Positions 5,054 through 7,226 of a stretch of DNA of 7,226 nucleotides are shown in pieces. Every line of letters begins with the position of its first letter. Position 1 is the stretch's first letter. The position numbers and the translations under genes are program-made. The notes beneath the pieces are model-generated. The model searched no databases and was not told where the DNA came from. It worked only from the letters and a program-made list of their open reading frames with translations. The stretch covers positions 1 through 7,226 of the forward strand of contig CAILDT010000200.1 in the NCBI GenBank assembly GCA_903833025.1, given 5' to 3'. This stretch comes from an uncultured Bacteroidota bacterium (GTDB lineage: Bacteria; Bacteroidota; Bacteroidia; 2-12-FULL-35-15).

Positions 5054-5410
5054 ATGAATTTAGAAGAACTTCGTGAATATTGTATCTCCAAAAAAGGTGT
5101 GGAGGAAACATTACCCTTCGGACCGGATACACTTGTATTTAAAGTAATGGGAAAAGCATTTCTGTTAACAGGATTTGAAAACAATCCTGTACAATTTAAT
5201 GTAAAATGTAATCCCGAAAAGGCAATAGAGTTGCGCGAACAATACCCCTGCGTGTTGCCGGGCTATCATATGAATAAAAAACACTGGAACACTATTATTG
5301 CTGATGGCTCGGCTGCAAATAAACTGCTGGAACAATGGATTACGGATTCGTATAACTTAGTAGCCGATGGGCTTACAAAGAAGGAAAAAGAAAAGCTAAA
5401 CTGCTTGTAA
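5054..5410 (+). CDS. MmcQ/YjbR family protein
   Basis: This encodes 118 residues, the usual size for this CyaY-like-fold family. Landmarks are an N-terminal helix LEELREYCISKKGVEETLPFG (3-23), PFGPDTLVFKVMGKAFLL (21-38) with the typical glycine turn, FNVKCNPEKAIELREQY (48-64), GYHMNKKHWNTI (70-81) and the C-terminal helix NKLLEQWITDSYNLVADGL (89-107). The family is often labelled DNA-binding by fold comparison, but its biological role is unsettled, so no specific function is claimed. It is divergently arranged with the carboxyltransferase gene and is followed 18 bases after its stop by a strong hairpin, so it is probably a single-gene transcript. Confidence 0.88.
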   Translation: MNLEELREYCISKKGVEETLPFGPDTLVFKVMGKAFLLTGFENNPVQFNVKCNPEKAIELREQYPCVLPGYHMNKKHWNTIIADGSAANKLLEQWITDSYNLVADGLTKKEKEKLNCL

Positions 5411-5422
5411 GTAAATAGAAAA

Positions 5423-5455
5423 AAGAAACCCCTTCACCTAAATGAAGGGGCTCTT
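5423..5455. terminator. Strong GC hairpin after the MmcQ/YjbR gene, probable terminator
   Basis: CCCCTTCA (5429-5436) and TGAAGGGG (5443-5450) form a perfect 8-bp stem with loop CCTAAA. Beyond a small internal loop, AAGA (5423-5426) can pair with TCTT (5452-5455). On the plus strand only a weak pyrimidine tract follows (CTCTTCGT). On the minus strand the stem is followed by TTTCTTTTTTCTATTT, a better terminator tail. It may therefore work in both directions, although no minus-strand gene is close by. Confidence 0.7.
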
Positions 5456-5557
5456 CGTACTCATTAAACACTAAACAAACCAAACTTTTTAATCTCTATT
5501 ACCGTTTTGACGAGCAATAAATAGAAAAGTTTAATCACCCCTCAACATTTATTTAAG

Positions 5558-5565
5558 TAATTTTG
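5558..5565 (+). promoter_or_regulatory. Candidate -7 promoter element (TAATTTTG) for the DUF502 gene
   Basis: TAATTTTG fits TAnnTTTG and ends 23 bases before the ATG at 5589. Together with the upstream hairpin it suggests that the DUF502 gene is transcribed on its own. Confidence 0.5.
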
Positions 5566-5588
5566 CCAGCAATAAATCAATACCAAAT

Positions 5589-6170
5589 ATGTTTACCAAA
5601 GTAGTTCGTTATTTTATCCAAGGGTTAGTTATCACAGTGCCTGTGGCTATCACCATCATTGTGTTTTACAAAGTAATATCGTGGGTTGGGTCGTTGTTCA
5701 GCCATTTTGGCACCATTGTCAGTCCTTTTATCGACCCATTTATTATTTTAATTATCGCTATCCTATTGATTTTATTGATGGGTTTGCTGGGTTCGTCCAT
5801 CATACTTCGCCCTATGTTCAACCTGTTCGACAGTGCTTTAGAACATACTCCGTTTGTTAAAACTATTTATGGTTCTATCAAAGATTTAATATCTGCATTT
5901 GTAGGAAGTAAAAAACGTTTCAATAAACCGGTGCTTATTACTATAAACAAAGAAAACAACATACAGCAATTAGGATTTATTACGCAGGAAGATTTATCGG
6001 AACTTAACTTAAAAGCAGGAACAGTGGCAGTTTACGTTCCTATGTCGTACTCGCTTTCGGGTAATTTATTAATCGTTCCCGCCGACCATATAACAGTTGT
6101 AGATGCCTCTTCATCCGAAGTTATGAAGTTTATTGTATCAGGCGGAGTTACTGAATTAGATGAGGATTAA
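5589..6170 (+). CDS. DUF502 family inner-membrane protein
   Basis: This encodes 193 residues, the typical length of the family. There are two predicted membrane helices, about residues 12-32 (GLVITVPVAITIIVFYKVI) and 48-72 (the FIILIIAILLILLMGLLG region). Between and after them are the family marks: the opening FIQGLVITVPVAIT, LRPMFNLFDSALEHTPFVKTIY (73-94) and SIKDLISAFVGSKKRF (96-111). A soluble C-terminal beta-rich part follows, with LGFITQEDL (128-136), VAVYVPMSYSLSGNLLIVP (147-164) and VMKFIVSGGV (178-187). Relatives outside Bacteroidota usually have a proline-rich PTxPNPTSG motif where this protein has PMSYSLSG. The family includes plant LCV/COV-like proteins, and no biochemical role is established for the bacterial members. 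The ATG start is supported by its -7 promoter word. Confidence 0.9.
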   Translation: MFTKVVRYFIQGLVITVPVAITIIVFYKVISWVGSLFSHFGTIVSPFIDPFIILIIAILLILLMGLLGSSIILRPMFNLFDSALEHTPFVKTIYGSIKDLISAFVGSKKRFNKPVLITINKENNIQQLGFITQEDLSELNLKAGTVAVYVPMSYSLSGNLLIVPADHITVVDASSSEVMKFIVSGGVTELDED

Positions 6171-6175
6171 ACGCT

Positions 6176-6373
6176 TTATGGGAAAAACAAATGCTTTAGT
6201 TTTACTACCGCAAACAGAGCAAAGAATACAAAAACAGAAAACAAAAGTATTTTATAACTTCCTTTAAAAAAAACTTTATTAACTTTTTTATCTTTTCTGA
6301 AAGCCCATATCATAGCGATAACAAAGCCAATAAAAAATACGAGTGCAAATATCAATTGTCCTTTCGAAAACAT
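6176..6373 (-). CDS. Small two-helix membrane protein, conserved-looking, function unknown
   Basis: This encodes 65 residues. Helix 1 is about 6-25 (QLIFALVFFIGFVIAMIWAF). A short basic loop RKDKKVNKVFFKGSYK follows, then helix 2 at about 42-58 (ILLFSVFVFFALFAVVK). The positive-inside rule puts the loop in the cytoplasm. It is likely a real gene: it has the SD-like AAAGGA just before the ATG, a minus-strand -7 word 32 bases upstream, and a start MFSKGQLIFA that I recall from small Bacteroidota membrane proteins (recollection, not checked). It converges with the DUF502 gene with only five bases between the two stop codons, leaving no room for separate terminators, so the two transcripts probably overlap. 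Confidence 0.7.
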   Translation of the reverse strand: MFSKGQLIFALVFFIGFVIAMIWAFRKDKKVNKVFFKGSYKILLFSVFVFFALFAVVKLKHLFFP

Positions 6374-6405
6374 TTCCTTTTATTATTTAATGAATGATTA
6401 GGTCG

Positions 6406-6413
6406 CAAAATTA
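6406..6413 (-). promoter_or_regulatory. Candidate -7 promoter element (TAATTTTG) for the 65-residue membrane protein
   Basis: On the minus strand, TAATTTTG fits TAnnTTTG and lies 32 bases upstream of the start codon. It faces away from the element at 6465-6472, making this a divergent promoter region. Confidence 0.5.
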
Positions 6414-6464
6414 CAATTAATATCACGTTGTAAAAAAAGAAATAAACAACTTACTTGATATTGT

Positions 6465-6472
6465 TACTTTTG
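6465..6472 (+). promoter_or_regulatory. Candidate -7 promoter element (TACTTTTG) for the exported repeat protein
   Basis: TACTTTTG fits TAnnTTTG and ends 19 bases before the ATG at 6492. No well-spaced -33 TTG was found. Confidence 0.5.
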
Positions 6473-6491
6473 TCGAAGTTATAAACGCAGT

Positions 6492-7226
6492 ATGAGCAGA
6501 ATAAAAATTTACTTATTAATTCTTTTCGTTGGATGGAGCAGCATTGCAAGTGCAAGCAAAATTTCAAAAGCATTTGATGCGCTAAAGATTTACAATTACT
6601 TTGAAGCAAAATTGTTGTTCGAGAAAACTATTAAAAGCGAAACCTCTGCCGCAGCGTATGGTTTATCTATTATTTATTACCGAAACGATAATCCTTTCTC
6701 TAATATCGACAGTGCTTATAAGTACATTATTAAATCAAGTTGGGCGTTTCAACATTTGGATGATAAGGCAAAGCTAAATTATCAGCAATATAATGTAACT
6801 GCCAAATCTATTGACTCCATAGAAGAATTGATTCATACAAAGGCGTATGAACTATATAAAAGCAAGAACGATATTGACGTGCTGAATATATTTATTGCAA
6901 AATATATTACCGCTCCGCAATGTTTCGATGCCATTGATTTGCGAAACAGTATGGCATTTGAACAAGCCAAACAAGATGATACTTATAAAAGTTATAAAAA
7001 TTTTATAGAAACTTATCCTCAATCGAAACAAATAAAAGAAGCAAAAGAAAGATATGAATCCACTTTGTTTCAGGCACTCACCATTGATAATACCATTGAT
7101 GAGTATGAGAAGTTTTTAAAACTATATCCTAAAAGCCCTTATTATAATGATGCGCAGAATAAAATTTATTCTTTATCTACTTCTCACGGAACTATAGAAG
7201 AATATTCTGTGTTCATTAAAAAGTAT
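6492..7226 (+). CDS. Exported TPR-like repeat protein, 3' end outside the window
   Basis: The frame is open from the ATG to the last base of the window: 245 codons, no stop. Residues 1-22 (MSRIKIYLLILFVGWSSIAS and on) form a Sec signal peptide with a likely AxA-type cut after Ala21 (SIASA). The mature part is helical. Residues 24-80 (KAFDALKIYNYFEAKLLFEK, then AAYGLSIIYYRND) look like TPR-type helix pairs. From 165 a recurring unit appears three times: YKSYKNFIETYPQS (165-178), IDEYEKFLKLYPKS (202-215) and IEEYSVFIKKY (235-245), spaced 33-37 residues with the pattern Y-x2-F-[IL]-x2-Y-P-x-S. TPR-like proteins act as periplasmic scaffolds; similar Bacteroidota proteins can carry further C-terminal domains, which would lie outside this window. 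Function unknown. Confidence 0.8.
   Translation, partial: MSRIKIYLLILFVGWSSIASASKISKAFDALKIYNYFEAKLLFEKTIKSETSAAAYGLSIIYYRNDNPFSNIDSAYKYIIKSSWAFQHLDDKAKLNYQQYNVTAKSIDSIEELIHTKAYELYKSKNDIDVLNIFIAKYITAPQCFDAIDLRNSMAFEQAKQDDTYKSYKNFIETYPQSKQIKEAKERYESTLFQALTIDNTIDEYEKFLKLYPKSPYYNDAQNKIYSLSTSHGTIEEYSVFIKKY

Overview
The window looks like a chromosomal piece from a member of the Bacteroidota. It is AT-rich. Seven of its gene starts are preceded at about 20-45 bases by the Bacteroidota -7 promoter word TAnnTTTG, and Shine-Dalgarno sequences are mostly absent. The proteins are also typical of the phylum: a PAS-LuxR regulator, an OMP_b-brl-type barrel, an MmcQ/YjbR protein, a DUF502 protein and a TPR-like exported protein. 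Nothing in the sequence fixes the genus.

Layout. Bases 1-635 hold the 3' part of a PAS-like/LuxR-type regulator that begins before the window and ends in a G-rich patch. Bases 705-3363 look like an accessory stretch, visibly more AT-rich than the genes to its right. It holds a small cysteine-rich lipoprotein (705-1226), a repeat array of short GTA-loop hairpins (1300-1594) abutting an HUH/Y1 REP-associated-type transposase (1596-2057), a small outer-membrane barrel protein (2110-2802), and an overlapping two-gene toxin-antitoxin module with a RelE/ParE-like toxin (2850-3363). Bases 3410-6373 look like core genes: an acyl-CoA (propionyl-CoA type) carboxylase carboxyltransferase on the minus strand, a divergent MmcQ/YjbR protein, a strong hairpin, a DUF502 membrane protein, and a convergent 65-residue two-helix membrane protein. 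Bases 6492-7226 are the open 5' end of an exported repeat protein that runs off the window.

The genes do not form one pathway or one operon. Apart from the overlapping toxin-antitoxin pair, most appear to be transcribed singly from their own promoters. The most distinctive signal is the hairpin array beside the transposase. It has five hairpins with an invariant three-base loop. Stem bases change in complementary pairs, a 17-base tail is shared, the array ends are a perfect 22-base inverted repeat, and a unit of about 77 bases is duplicated in tandem. One array end lies directly against the transposase start codon. This fits a REP/RAYT-type system and suggests a link between the repeats and transposase expression.
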